A stretch of 64,000 nt of DNA. It comes from Bacillus sp. F19 (GTDB lineage: Bacteria > Bacillota > Bacilli > Bacillales > Bacillaceae). The notes under the pieces are model-generated. The model was not told the DNA's origin, made no database searches, and worked only from the letters and a program-made list of their open reading frames with translations. A program made the position numbers and the translations under genes. Numbering within the stretch: the stretch's first letter is position 1; every line of letters begins with the position of its first letter. Below, piece after piece: positions 8,845 to 17,886 of this stretch. The DNA lies in NCBI GenBank assembly GCA_023823795.1, contig CP085710.1:5021463-5085462 (forward strand). The letters run 5' to 3'.

Positions 8845-10725
8845 TTAAACCATTATTTTGCAAATATCATTCGTAAACTCTACCGGATCTTCAATCGGCA
8901 AACCTTCGATCAGGAGCGCCTGATTAAATAACAGGTTTGTATACAGCGCTAATTTTTCTTTATCCTTTTCAAAGGAATCTTTTAAAGAAGCAAATACTTC
9001 ATGATTTCGATTAATTTCAAGAATTTTTTCAGCCTGTATATTCTGGTTGTTCGGCATCGCCTTCAGGATCTTTTCCATTTCCGTCGTCACTTCGCCTTCT
9101 GTTGCGATGCAGACTGGATGCGACTTCAGCCGCTTTGAAATTCTTACATCCTTCACTTTGCCGCCAAGAATCGTTTTCATCTCTTCAAAGAGTTCTTTAT
9201 TTTCTTTCGCTTCCGATTCTGCACTCTTTTCATTCTCGCCTGCTTCTATGCCTAAATCTCCGCTTGAAATCGATTTGAACTCTTTTTCCTGGTAGTTCAT
9301 CAGCATTCTGATCGCAAATTCATCCACTTCATCCGTGAAATATAAGATATCATAGCCTTTATCAGCCACAACCTCTGTCTGCGGAAGCTTTTCAATTCGT
9401 TCATAGCTTTCTCCTGCAGCATAGTAGATGTATTTCTGATCTTCAGGCATGCTTGAAACATATTCATCAAGAGTGATCAGCTTTTTCTCTTTTGATGAGT
9501 AGAACATGAGCAGGTTCTGAAGATCTTCTTTGTTTGCACCAAAATCACTGTAAACGCCATATTTCAGCTGTCTTCCGAAAGAGTTATAGAATGTTTCATA
9601 CTTTTCTCTCTCATCTTTTAATAAACTTTGCAGCTGGCTCTTAATTTTATTCTTGATATTTTTTGCAATCAGCTTCAGCTGGCGGTCATGCTGGAGGATT
9701 TCTCTTGAAATGTTAAGAGATAAATCCTCAGAATCTACCATTCCTTTTACAAAACTGAAATAGTCAGGAAGCAGGTCTGAGCATTTTTCCATGATTAACA
9801 CACCATTAGAGTAAAGCTCTAGTCCCTTTTCAAACTCTTTAGAGTAGTAATCATACGGAATCTGCTCAGGGATATAGAGAATTGCATTGTATCTGACGGC
9901 ACCGTCCACACTGATATGGATATGTTTTAACGGTTTATCAAACCCATAATGTTTTTCTGCATAAAAATTCTCGTAATCTTCCGAAGTGAGCTCATTTTTA
10001 TTCTTTCTCCAAATCGGAACCATGCTGTTGATCGTCTGTTCTTCTAGAACCTCTTCAAACTCTGTTTCGCTGTCTTCTTTGCGTTTTCTCTCCGTTACGT
10101 CCATCTTAATTGGGTAACGGATGAAATCAGAGTATTTTTTAATGATGGCTTTTAAGCGGTATTCTTCTAAATATTCATCATACGAATCGTCTTCTGTGTT
10201 TTCTTTGATGCTAAGGACAATCTCCGTTCCGACCTCTTCCTTCTCACAAAGCTCGATCGTATAGCCGTCTGCTCCCTGAGAATGCCATCTGCAGGCATCT
10301 TCACTGCCGATTGTTTTCGTTGTCACAGTGATAGCGTCTGCTACCATGAAGGCTGAGTAAAAACCAACCCCAAATTGACCGATAATGTCATGGCCATCCT
10401 TCAGCTCATTTTCACTTTTAAAAGCGAGAGAGCCGCTTTTCGCAATAATTCCAAGGTTGTTTTCAAGTTCTTCTTTTGTCATCCCAATCCCCGTATCTGA
10501 GATTGTTAATGTTCTTTTTTCCTTGTCTGCCCTTACCTTTATGTAGTAATGGTTCTGGTCAAATGATAGGCTGTCATCTGTTAAAGCTTTGTAATAAATT
10601 TTATCAATCGCATCACTCGCATTTGATATCAACTCTCTTAAAAAGATTTCTTTTTGAGAGTAAATTGAGTTGATCATCATTTCCAATAGTCTCTTAGACT
10701 CCGCTTTGAACTGCATTTTTTCCAT
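8845..10725 (-). CDS. htpG: molecular chaperone HtpG (Hsp90)
   Basis: Cytosolic ATP-dependent chaperone, 626 residues, the same length as in B. subtilis. The N-terminal GHKL ATPase domain shows NASDAIDK, the DTGIGM loop and [11 protein letters not shown]. The middle domain (about 230-490) carries [11 protein letters not shown] and [10 protein letters not shown], and the C-terminal dimerisation domain follows. I start at ATG 10725 because AAGGGAG is correctly spaced; an ATG two codons upstream is too close to it. A perfect CIRCE operator lies 26 bases upstream, implying HrcA control. Confidence 0.96.
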   Translation of the reverse strand: MEKMQFKAESKRLLEMMINSIYSQKEIFLRELISNASDAIDKIYYKALTDDSLSFDQNHYYIKVRADKEKRTLTISDTGIGMTKEELENNLGIIAKSGSLAFKSENELKDGHDIIGQFGVGFYSAFMVADAITVTTKTIGSEDACRWHSQGADGYTIELCEKEEVGTEIVLSIKENTEDDSYDEYLEEYRLKAIIKKYSDFIRYPIKMDVTERKRKEDSETEFEEVLEEQTINSMVPIWRKNKNELTSEDYENFYAEKHYGFDKPLKHIHISVDGAVRYNAILYIPEQIPYDYYSKEFEKGLELYSNGVLIMEKCSDLLPDYFSFVKGMVDSEDLSLNISREILQHDRQLKLIAKNIKNKIKSQLQSLLKDEREKYETFYNSFGRQLKYGVYSDFGANKEDLQNLLMFYSSKEKKLITLDEYVSSMPEDQKYIYYAAGESYERIEKLPQTEVVADKGYDILYFTDEVDEFAIRMLMNYQEKEFKSISSGDLGIEAGENEKSAESEAKENKELFEEMKTILGGKVKDVRISKRLKSHPVCIATEGEVTTEMEKILKAMPNNQNIQAEKILEINRNHEVFASLKDSFEKDKEKLALYTNLLFNQALLIEGLPIEDPVEFTNDICKIMV

Positions 10726-10750
10726 TGTCATTCTCCCTTCGAACTGCTTT

Positions 10751-10777
10751 TTAGCACTCTTTTCATGAGAGTGCTAA
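10751..10777 (-). promoter_or_regulatory. CIRCE operator (HrcA binding site)
   Basis: TTAGCACTC, nine bases, GAGTGCTAA: an exact match to the CIRCE consensus. It sits between the promoter region and the htpG start. HrcA binding at CIRCE represses groESL and the dnaK operon in Bacillus; here the same control would extend to htpG. Confidence 0.93.
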
Positions 10778-10840
10778 CCACTATTTAAATAACATATATT
10801 CCCGTTTTGTGTCAATATCCATCTTCAGGTTTTCGGCTCG

Positions 10841-10904
10841 TAGACAATCAATGACTGTTTTTGTTATAATAGTTACCTAGAGTAACTATTATCAAGGGTA
10901 ACTA
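10841..10904 (+). promoter_or_regulatory. marR promoter with overlapping MarR-type operator
   Basis: TAGACA (10841-10846) and TATAAT (10865-10870) with an 18-base spacer form a sigma-A promoter. Immediately downstream lies the inverted repeat TAGTTAC, five bases, GTAACTA (10870-10888), and a third half site GTAACTA at 10898-10904. A palindrome over the transcription start is the classical position for MarR autorepression. Confidence 0.75.
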
Positions 10905-10917
10905 TTTATTTAATGAG

Positions 10918-11346
10918 GTGTTTCCTATAAAAACATATCAAAAGTTTTTTCAGCAGCTTCTGCTGTTATACCGTCCTTTTGAAAACAGACTGAATATGGA
11001 GCTTGCCAAACACGATTTATACAGAGCTCAATGGTCTGTTTTGCATTATTTATGGAATTACGGAACAGCTGCGCTTGTTGAGCTTGCCGATTATCAAAGT
11101 GTTGAAAAGCCTACCGTTACAAGAACCATCAGCCGCCTTGAGGAACTGGGGTATGTAGAGCATGTTCCCGGCAAGGATAAGCGTGAAAAGAGAATGCAGC
11201 TTACGGACCTTGGGAGAAAGGTATACGGGGATGTTCGAGTAACAATCGATGACTATGAGCAGGAAATTTTAAAAGGAATTTCAGAAAACGAACAGCTTGA
11301 GGTGATCCGGATCATGAAAGATATTCGGAACAATATTAGAGAGTAA
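10918..11346 (+). CDS. MarR-family transcriptional regulator
   Basis: About 139-142 residues. A winged helix-turn-helix is centred on ALVELADYQSVEKPTVTRTISRLEELGYVEHVPGKDKREKRMQLT, the conserved MarR recognition helix and wing (the DKRxxxxxLT motif is intact). The next gene (12 bases on) is a truncated MFS pump, so it probably regulates that efflux gene and itself through the palindromes upstream. The start is unclear: GTG at 10918 overlaps the only good ribosome binding site (GAGGTG), whose spacing instead points to ATA at 10927. The codon there may be a mutated ATG. Confidence 0.88.
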   Translation: MFPIKTYQKFFQQLLLLYRPFENRLNMELAKHDLYRAQWSVLHYLWNYGTAALVELADYQSVEKPTVTRTISRLEELGYVEHVPGKDKREKRMQLTDLGRKVYGDVRVTIDDYEQEILKGISENEQLEVIRIMKDIRNNIRE

Positions 11347-11358
11347 GGTGGCAAAAAC

Positions 11359-11862
11359 GTGAATCAGACAACATCCAAATTATGGACGAAAGACTTTATT
11401 GTCGTGTCGTCCATCAATTTTTTCTTAACGTTAATCTTTTACTTATTAATGGTGACTATTGCTGTTTTTGCAGTGAATGAGTACAGTGCCTCTACGAGTG
11501 AGGCGGGACTTGCAACCGGTATTTTTATTATAGGCGCATTGATTGGCCGGCTTTTAATTGGAAGGCTCATTGTAACTTTCAGCCGTAAAAAGATCCTGTA
11601 TACTGGGCTTATTCTATTTACCCTGACAACAGCCTTTTATTTCTTTGAATTTGGACTTGGCTTCCTTCTTTTCAACCGTCTTCTCCATGGAATTACCCTG
11701 GGTATGGCAAGTACAGCAACAGGCACTATAGTAGCACAGATTATTCCCGCTTCGCGAAAAGGGGAAGGCATCGGGTACTACAGCATGAGTACAACTCTTG
11801 CAACAGCCATCGGCCCTTTCATCGGGCAATTGATAATGATTATCATTATATATAAAGACTGA
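11359..11862 (+). pseudogene. truncated MFS efflux transporter
   Basis: 167 codons from a GTG start preceded by AAGGTGG. The N-terminal five hydrophobic segments of an MFS drug exporter are present, with the loop GRLLIGRLIVTFSRKK corresponding to the conserved motif A between helices 2 and 3. A full MFS protein has about 400 residues and 12 helices. Here the frame ends after TAIGPFIGQLIM with IIIYKD and a stop, and no downstream homology is visible. A deletion has removed the C-terminal half. It sits in an operon with the MarR gene. Confidence 0.85.
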
Positions 11863-11867
11863 AATTA

Positions 11868-11932
11868 ATGCAATGGCTTTTTGAAATTCATAGATTAGAG
11901 GGAATCTCATTTTTCAAACAAAAAGCCTTATT
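11868..11932. terminator. possible terminator-like inverted repeat
   Basis: GGCTTTTTGAAA and TTTCAAACAAAAAGCC can pair around a long loop. It lies just past the truncated MFS gene and could have ended the marR-MFS operon. The long loop makes this uncertain. Confidence 0.35.
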
Positions 11933-12115
11933 TATTTTTGATAAATTAGAGAAGTGGTTAACGATTGGGAATTAACAGTTTATAGATTCTTGTTCAAATA
12001 CATTTTCAGGAATCAAGAACAGATTTTATGATTTCAATATACCTCCCCCTATAGCTTACAAATTTATTTTGCTATACAATTATTGTAAAAGAAAGCTGAC
12101 AGTGTGGTGATTTTA

Positions 12116-12805
12116 TTGTTCAAACTTTTACTGATCGAAGATGATATAACGCTCTTTAACGAGATCAAAGACAGGCTTTCTCAATGGTCGTATGAGGTAT
12201 ACGGAATTACGGATTTCAGCAGGGTCATTCAGGAATTCTCAGAAGTAAAACCAGATTTGATCATCATTGATATTCAGCTGCCGAAGTTTGACGGCTTTCA
12301 TTGGTGCAGGATGATCCGGTCGCATTCGAATGTGCCGATCATTTTTCTTTCCTCGAGGGATCATCCGACTGATATGGTCATGTCTATGCAGCTTGGTGCT
12401 GATGATTTTGTTCAAAAGCCCTTTCACTTTGATGTGCTGATTGCGAAAATCCAGGCCATTCTCCGCCGTGTTTATAACTACAATACAGAGCAAGTAAGTC
12501 TGAAAACATGGTGCAATGCTGCGGTTGATTATGAGCGAAATACCGTTACGAATGAAACAGGCTCCGTTGAACTGACAAAAAATGAAATGTTCATTCTTAA
12601 ACTCTTGATTGAACAAAAAAACAAAATTGTCTGCAGAGACAAGCTCATGAACAGCTTGTGGGATGATAAACGCTTTATAAGCGACAATACGTTAACAGTG
12701 AATGTCAATCGCCTGCGAAAGCGCCTGGATGAAATTGGTCTTGGTCATTTTATAGAGACAAAAGTAGGCCAGGGATATCTTGCGGCAGAAGAGGAAACGG
12801 TATGA
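12116..12805 (+). CDS. BceR-type response regulator
   Basis: 229-residue OmpR-family regulator. Receiver with acidic EDD at 8-10, phosphoacceptor Asp52 in IIIDIQLP, and QKPF Lys near residue 99. The C-terminal winged helix ends TKVGQGYLA. It is the first gene of a kinase-ABC transporter cluster, the layout of bacitracin/lantibiotic-sensing Bce systems in Bacillus. I start at TTG 12116, five bases after GTGGTGA; the upstream GTG would lack a ribosome binding site. The end overlaps the kinase start (ATGA). Confidence 0.9.
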   Translation: MFKLLLIEDDITLFNEIKDRLSQWSYEVYGITDFSRVIQEFSEVKPDLIIIDIQLPKFDGFHWCRMIRSHSNVPIIFLSSRDHPTDMVMSMQLGADDFVQKPFHFDVLIAKIQAILRRVYNYNTEQVSLKTWCNAAVDYERNTVTNETGSVELTKNEMFILKLLIEQKNKIVCRDKLMNSLWDDKRFISDNTLTVNVNRLRKRLDEIGLGHFIETKVGQGYLAAEEETV

Positions 12806-13806
12806 TCCTCCGTTTCTTAAAAGAGCGCCGCAGCTGGATTCTGTTCTTTATTATGATCCATTTATTTATTCTCTTTATTGCTTTCATTGACTCAGCCATT
12901 CCAGTGCAGCCAGTCCTGTATATGGTTTTTCTTTCCATAATTTCTTTTATTGTCTTCTTAGCCGTTCGGTACAATAAAGAAACTGCATTTTATAAAAGGC
13001 TGGAAGATCGGGAAAACAACCTTGATATATCAAGCATTCCAGCTCCGGATAGCCCGTTTGAACAATTGGTTGAAAAGACGCTCAGCGAACAGGCACAGGC
13101 GCTGAAAAAAGATGCTTTGCACAACAGAATTTCGCTTGAACAGGAAAAGGATGAACTTTTATCGTGGATTCATGAAGTGAAGACTCCGCTCACTGCCATG
13201 CATTTAATGATCGAACGCATGGAAGACGATGTGATGAAAACTCACTTGACGTATGAGTGGCTGCGGATTCACCTTTTGCTTGACCAGCAGCTGCATCAAA
13301 AACGGATTCCGTTTATTGAAAATGATTTATACATTGAAACAGTTGATTTGGAAAACGTGATTTTCAGTGAAATTAAAACACTTCAAGCATGGTGTATTCA
13401 AAAAGGGATTGGTTTTGACATTCAGCTTGATCAAAAGGAAGTCCTTAGTGATGCAAAATGGCTTGCATTTATTATTAGACAAATTTTAACGAATGCAGTG
13501 AAATACAGCGAGGCGTCAGACATTATCATAAAAAGCTGGAAGCAGGATGATCAAATAAGAGTTCAGGTGAAAGACTACGGCCGGGGCATCGATCCAAAGG
13601 ACCTGTCCCGCATATTCGATAAAGGCTTCACATCGACCATAAACCATCATGATCATGCTGCTACAGGGATGGGGCTGTATCTGGCTAAAAAAGCAGCCAT
13701 ACCGCTGCTGATTGATCTTCACGCGCAGTCTATTATCCACACAGAAACAGCATTTACGTTAACTTTTCCAAAAAGAAATGATTTTACAGCCGTCATTAGC
13801 GTGTGA
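12802..13806 (+). CDS. BceS-type intramembrane-sensing histidine kinase
   Basis: 334 residues. Two hydrophobic helices near residues 11-30 and 37-56 are separated by only a few residues, so there is almost no extracellular domain. This is the hallmark of BceS-like kinases that sense through their partner ABC transporter. His124 in SWIHEVKTPLTAM is the phosphorylation site. ATPase motifs follow: ILTNAVKYSE (N box), VKDYGRGIDPKDL (G1) and GMGLYLAKKAA (G2). Coupled to the regulator by an ATGA overlap. The stop codon lies inside the putative operator of the transporter genes. Confidence 0.9.
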   Translation: MILRFLKERRSWILFFIMIHLFILFIAFIDSAIPVQPVLYMVFLSIISFIVFLAVRYNKETAFYKRLEDRENNLDISSIPAPDSPFEQLVEKTLSEQAQALKKDALHNRISLEQEKDELLSWIHEVKTPLTAMHLMIERMEDDVMKTHLTYEWLRIHLLLDQQLHQKRIPFIENDLYIETVDLENVIFSEIKTLQAWCIQKGIGFDIQLDQKEVLSDAKWLAFIIRQILTNAVKYSEASDIIIKSWKQDDQIRVQVKDYGRGIDPKDLSRIFDKGFTSTINHHDHAATGMGLYLAKKAAIPLLIDLHAQSIIHTETAFTLTFPKRNDFTAVISV

Positions 13807-13819
13807 CAAGAATGTCACA
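13802..13819 (+). promoter_or_regulatory. BceR-type operator upstream of the transporter genes
   Basis: TGTGACA, four bases (AGAA), TGTCACA: a perfect inverted repeat that contains TGACA-N4-TGTCA. BceR-like regulators bind a TNACA-N4-TGTNA palindrome. It overlaps the kinase stop codon and lies upstream of a TATAAT at 13871-13876, with a poor -35 as expected for an activated promoter. Confidence 0.7.
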
Positions 13820-13907
13820 TGCTTTTCTATTTTGTTCGCACAATAAAAGGAAAAGGACCTTTCTTCTTTTTATAATTAAGATATCGAATTAAGAGGAGGA
13901 AGCAAGT

Positions 13908-14669
13908 ATGGCGATATTAGAAGCATCAAAGCTCCATAAAAGCTACGGAAATAAATTGAATAAACAGGAAGTCCTTAAAGGAATTGACCTTACGATACTA
14001 GGAGGCGAATTTGTCAGCATTATGGGTGCGTCCGGCTCGGGCAAAACAACGCTGCTGAATGTTCTGTCTTCAATTGATAAAGTGAGCGGAGGGACCATCC
14101 AAATTGAGCACAAAGAAATGACGGGCATGAAGGAAAAGGAGCTTGCTGAATTCAGAAAGCATCATCTCGGATTTATTTTTCAGGATTATAACCTTCTGGA
14201 CACGCTGACAGTAAAAGAAAATATTCTGCTGCCGCTTTCCATTTCAAAGGTACCTAAAAAAGAAGCGGACCAGAAATTTCATGCATTAGCAAATGAGCTC
14301 GGCATCTACGAGTTAAAAGATAAGTATCCGAATGAAATTTCCGGCGGACAGAAGCAGCGTACTTCTGCAGCACGTGCCTTTATTCATGAACCAAGCATCA
14401 TTTTTGCCGATGAACCGACGGGCGCACTTGATTCTAAATCCGCTGCTGACCTGCTGAATAAATTGACCGAACTAAACGAAAATAGAAAAGCAACCATTGT
14501 CATGGTCACGCATGATCCGGCTGCGGCAAGCTACTGCAGCAGAGTCATCTTTATAAAAGATGGACAAATCTACACACAATTGAACAAAGGGGAGCAAACA
14601 AGACAGGCTTTCTTTAAAGATATCATCAAAACACAAGGCGTCTTAGGCGGTGTGCAGTATGAACATTAA
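13908..14669 (+). CDS. BceA-type ABC transporter ATP-binding protein
   Basis: 253-residue ATPase of the MacB/LolD class. Walker [10 protein letters not shown] near residue 41-49, Q-loop [12 protein letters not shown], signature ISGGQKQR, Walker [13 protein letters not shown], switch His in VTHDPAA. The ribosome binding site is GAGGAGG. With the following permease it would form a BceAB-type transporter that both detects and removes peptide antibiotics acting on cell-wall lipid intermediates. Substrate not determinable from sequence. Confidence 0.93.
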   Translation: MAILEASKLHKSYGNKLNKQEVLKGIDLTILGGEFVSIMGASGSGKTTLLNVLSSIDKVSGGTIQIEHKEMTGMKEKELAEFRKHHLGFIFQDYNLLDTLTVKENILLPLSISKVPKKEADQKFHALANELGIYELKDKYPNEISGGQKQRTSAARAFIHEPSIIFADEPTGALDSKSAADLLNKLTELNENRKATIVMVTHDPAAASYCSRVIFIKDGQIYTQLNKGEQTRQAFFKDIIKTQGVLGGVQYEH

Positions 14670-16602
14670 TCAGCTCATCGTCAAAAATCTGAAAAAGAAC
14701 CTGAAGAATTACTATCTTTATATCTTTGCACTCATTTTCAGCGTAGCGCTTTATTTTGCTTTTGTCACTCTGCAGTATGATCCTTCCATGGACGCGGTAG
14801 AAGGTTCTATCAAAGGCGGCGCCGCCATCCGGGCTGCATCTGTCCTGCTGATTGCCATCGTGACGATCTTTTTGCTCTACGCCAATAACATTTTCATTAA
14901 ACGCCGCAGCAAAGAGATTGGGCTGCTTCAGCTGATCGGATTGACAAAGCATAAGATTTTCCGCATTTTAACGGCAGAAAACTTCCTGCTGTATTTTGGA
15001 TCTTTGGTTCTTGGTATTTTCGCTGGATTTGCGGCATCAAAATTGGTGATGATGATCTTATTCAAAATTACCGGCGTGGATGACGTAGCTAAACTCCACT
15101 TTTCCAACCAGGCGTTCATTCAGACACTGATTGTCTTCCTCGTCATTTACTTTCTCATCATGCTGATGAACTATCTGTTTATTAAAAGACAGAGCATCCT
15201 CTCGCTGTTCAGAGTGCTCTCATCCGCAGAAGAAAAAGTTAAAAAGATGTCCTTTTTCGAAATGGCCATTGGCATTTTGGGCATCATTATGATTGCGGCC
15301 GGGTATTATGTTTCCTCTAAGCTTTTTGGCGGAGACTTTAAATCCATGATGGCTCTATATGGCGCCATGTTGTTTATTCTCGGTTCTGTCATCCTTGGAA
15401 CCTATCTTTTTTACAGAGGGTCCGTCAGCTTTATTTTCCATCTCATCAGAAAGAAAAAAGATGGCTATTTGAGAGTTAGCGAGGTTCTGTCTCTTTCATC
15501 CATCATGTTCCGGATGAAATCAAATGCCCTGCTGCTGACAATCATTACGACTGTCTCAGCACTGGCGATTGGGTTGCTGTCCTTGAGCTACATCTCTTAT
15601 TACTCAGCTGAAAAAACCGCAGAAAATCAAGTGCCCGCTGACTTTTCCTTTACTGAAAGCGAAGATGCTGCACTGTTTGAAAAATCTCTGGAATCTGCTG
15701 GGATAGCGTATAAGGATGAACGAATTGATGTATTCATGGCTGAAGTGGATATCAGCGACATTTTCAGTGCCAAACTTGAAGGGCTGAATTATGATCCGAG
15801 CAAGATGACTCTTCCTGTCATCAGTGAAAAATCCGCAGGAAAAAACCTTTCAAAGGACGAAACGATTTTCACAGGCTACAGCGATCTGCTCCAAAAATTC
15901 ATGCCGCTTGATGATAAAGGAACCGTTACGCTACTTGGAAAAACAACAAGCATTCAGCAAACGTACTTGGGAATGGAAAAAGATTCTCCCGTGTCCTGGT
16001 ATTTTACAGCCGGAGGAATGCCGACAGCCATTGTCGATGATTCGGTCTTTAAGCAGCTGAAAAAGGATATGAATCCTGATGTTCAGCAGCCGGCATCTAC
16101 TTATATTGCTGTTGAAATAGCGGATCAGGACGAATTAAAAGAAGCCAATACCATTTTTACGTCCTTAAAACTGGGCGAAAACGCACCAAACGATTCCCAG
16201 CTTGAAGTTCTGAACAGCCAGAAGCGCAACATGGGGATGGCCATGTTCATCGTCGGCTTCCTTGGGCTGTCATTTCTGGTCACATCCGGATGCATTCTTT
16301 ACTTTAAACAAATGGGCGAGAGCGAAGAGGAAAAACCGAATTACACCATCTTACGTAAACTTGGCTTTACACAGGGAAACTTGCTGAAAGGCATTCAGTC
16401 CAAACAGCTTTTCAGTTTTGGGATTCCATTAGTGATCGGGCTTTTGCACAGTTATTTCGCCGTACAATCGGGATGGTTTTTATTTGGAGCTGAGGTTTGG
16501 ACACCAATGATCATAGTTATGGTGCTGTACACTGGATTGTATTCGATTTTTGGGGTGCTTTCTGTGCTTTATTATAAGAAAATGATTAAAGAAGCTTTGT
16601 AA
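14659..16602 (+). CDS. BceB-type ABC transporter permease
   Basis: 647 residues, start ATG 14659 overlapping the ATPase gene. About ten hydrophobic segments are arranged as in BceB. A large extracellular region of about 200 residues (roughly 315-520, [17 protein letters not shown] to [10 protein letters not shown]) lies between helices 7 and 8, the part thought to bind the peptide antibiotic. The FtsX-like loop [21 protein letters not shown] is present near residue 80. Length and topology match the BceB family. Confidence 0.93.
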   Translation: MNINQLIVKNLKKNLKNYYLYIFALIFSVALYFAFVTLQYDPSMDAVEGSIKGGAAIRAASVLLIAIVTIFLLYANNIFIKRRSKEIGLLQLIGLTKHKIFRILTAENFLLYFGSLVLGIFAGFAASKLVMMILFKITGVDDVAKLHFSNQAFIQTLIVFLVIYFLIMLMNYLFIKRQSILSLFRVLSSAEEKVKKMSFFEMAIGILGIIMIAAGYYVSSKLFGGDFKSMMALYGAMLFILGSVILGTYLFYRGSVSFIFHLIRKKKDGYLRVSEVLSLSSIMFRMKSNALLLTIITTVSALAIGLLSLSYISYYSAEKTAENQVPADFSFTESEDAALFEKSLESAGIAYKDERIDVFMAEVDISDIFSAKLEGLNYDPSKMTLPVISEKSAGKNLSKDETIFTGYSDLLQKFMPLDDKGTVTLLGKTTSIQQTYLGMEKDSPVSWYFTAGGMPTAIVDDSVFKQLKKDMNPDVQQPASTYIAVEIADQDELKEANTIFTSLKLGENAPNDSQLEVLNSQKRNMGMAMFIVGFLGLSFLVTSGCILYFKQMGESEEEKPNYTILRKLGFTQGNLLKGIQSKQLFSFGIPLVIGLLHSYFAVQSGWFLFGAEVWTPMIIVMVLYTGLYSIFGVLSVLYYKKMIKEAL

Positions 16603-16607
16603 AATGC

Positions 16608-16640
16608 AAAAAAGGCTCCAGCTGCGTCTGGGGCCTTTTT
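16608..16640. terminator. rho-independent terminator (bidirectional)
   Basis: AAAAAGGCTCCAG and CTGGGGCCTTTTT form the stem, with A and T runs at each side. It ends the Bce cluster and serves the small minus-strand gene as well. Confidence 0.85.
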
Positions 16641-16675
16641 CTTATGATCCGAAGCAACAATTGGATAAAAAAGAC

Positions 16676-16867
16676 CTACCTTTTCGGTAAGTCCAATGCT
16701 TGATAGGCAAGCTGATATTTTCCGCCTTCAGCAACTTCTGCATGGTACAGGGCTTTGAGGGCAAAGTTTTTCTCAAGGCTGTGTTCCTTCATCATTCCAT
16801 TCAGCTTAACTTGCAATTCCTGATTTTCTTTAATCAGCTGTTTCATCTGTGATTTTAGATACTTCAT
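16676..16867 (-). CDS. small coiled-coil protein, unknown function
   Basis: 63 residues with a consensus AAAGGAG (16879-16885) 11 bases before ATG, so I consider it real. The N-terminal half (KSQMKQLIKENQELQVKLNGMM) has the heptad pattern of a short coiled coil. The C-terminal half is Ala-rich (ALKALYHAEVAEGGKYQLAYQAL). No membrane segment and no Cys. I recognise no family. Confidence 0.6.
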   Translation of the reverse strand: MKYLKSQMKQLIKENQELQVKLNGMMKEHSLEKNFALKALYHAEVAEGGKYQLAYQALDLPKR

Positions 16868-16987
16868 ATGAAAGTTAACTCCTTTCAGATACCCAATTTA
16901 TCTACCAAGAGCAGTTTTAATCTTTTAAAAATACAGCAACGAAACTGTCAAAAGTTCAGGAGCCAAGGCACCTTCGTTTTTATATCA

Positions 16988-17656
16988 TTATTTATTCCTT
17001 CGATATAAATCCCGGCTCTTGAAACCCTTCCCAAGAATCATTTTCATTTCATCACGCCGTTTTGCTCTTGTTCCCCCTTGTTTTGCGCTATAAACATAAC
17101 GGGCCCAATCCTTACGATATCCTTGGGTGAGTGATTGATAGAAAGCAAATAAATCTGGAGTATCCTGCAAATCTTTCTCTACATCTGATATAAATCCGAT
17201 ATAATCATCAACACATTGACTTGCTTTTGCAGATGTGTGATTTTTGCTTTTAGAGTCTTCTTTTAGACCAACAACCGTAAAGACATCATCCAATCCGACC
17301 ATACGGGCAAATTTTATGCTGCTTGTCCCAACATAGCCATTTTCATCTGCCCCTAAGCCAACTAATAATTCATCTCGATGGATATAGGCAGGATATACTT
17401 TATTTCCCTTTTTAGGATAAGCCAAAAAGAGATAGCCGTTTTTATTTAAATGATTTTTATCGATAACCTTTTTTACAAGTTTCTTTAAAGAGTCCATATC
17501 TAATACAAATGCAAAAATAAGGTCATAAGCATGATCAGCTAATTCTGTGTCATAATCCGTTAATTCTGCTAAATAATCTGCACCATTTGGTAAGTGCAGT
17601 ACAGCTGTCTCTTTATATTTTAGTAAGTTTAATTTTTCTGTGATTTTTTTGGCCAT
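16988..17656 (-). CDS. DUF3052 plus YdeI/OmpD-associated (OmdA) domain protein
   Basis: 222 residues. The first 90 residues (VLHLPNGADYLAEL, YDLIFAFVLDMDSLKKLV, NGYLFLAYPKKGNKVY) resemble DUF3052-type domains. The last 60 (FYQSLTQGYRKDWARYVYSAKQGGTRAKRRDEMKMIL) match the YdeI/OmpD-associated family signature in which a conserved Arg-rich helix ends the protein. The biochemical function is not established. It lies just left of the outermost rlmH-like attachment repeat, so it is probably the first gene outside the island. Confidence 0.75.
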   Translation of the reverse strand: MAKKITEKLNLLKYKETAVLHLPNGADYLAELTDYDTELADHAYDLIFAFVLDMDSLKKLVKKVIDKNHLNKNGYLFLAYPKKGNKVYPAYIHRDELLVGLGADENGYVGTSSIKFARMVGLDDVFTVVGLKEDSKSKNHTSAKASQCVDDYIGFISDVEKDLQDTPDLFAFYQSLTQGYRKDWARYVYSAKQGGTRAKRRDEMKMILGKGFKSRDLYRRNK

Positions 17657-17717
17657 CGTTATTCACCCGTTTCATTTATTCTAAGATTTTTTTGTTTAAG
17701 AAAAAATTGCGGATGCT

Positions 17718-17740
17718 TTATTATGATAAGGCTCACCGCA
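17718..17740 (-). repeat. rlmH 3'-end-like repeat (putative att site, distal)
   Basis: On the minus strand the sequence reads TGCGGTGAGCC followed by TTATCATAATAA, in frame GEPYHN. This mirrors the rlmH end GGGGAACCGTATCATAAG (GEPYHK). It lies in noncoding DNA, in the same orientation as rlmH, about 14 kb downstream of it. See findings. Confidence 0.6.
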
Positions 17741-17780
17741 CCATTCTAACGGCGAATTTCTATTATAAGCTATGGGAACA

Positions 17781-17812
17781 AAAAAGGACAGAGAGTCTCA
17801 AACCCCCTGTCC
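17781..17812 (-). terminator. rho-independent terminator
   Basis: GGACAG and CTGTCC with inner G-T/G-C pairs, followed on the minus strand by a run of T. It would end the transcript of the degenerate protease locus. Confidence 0.7.
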
Positions 17813-17886
17813 GCCTGGTATGAATTTTGTCTTTTGTCGGTACCGGACACCATTGCCCTTATACGCTGACACCATAGCTAATTACG

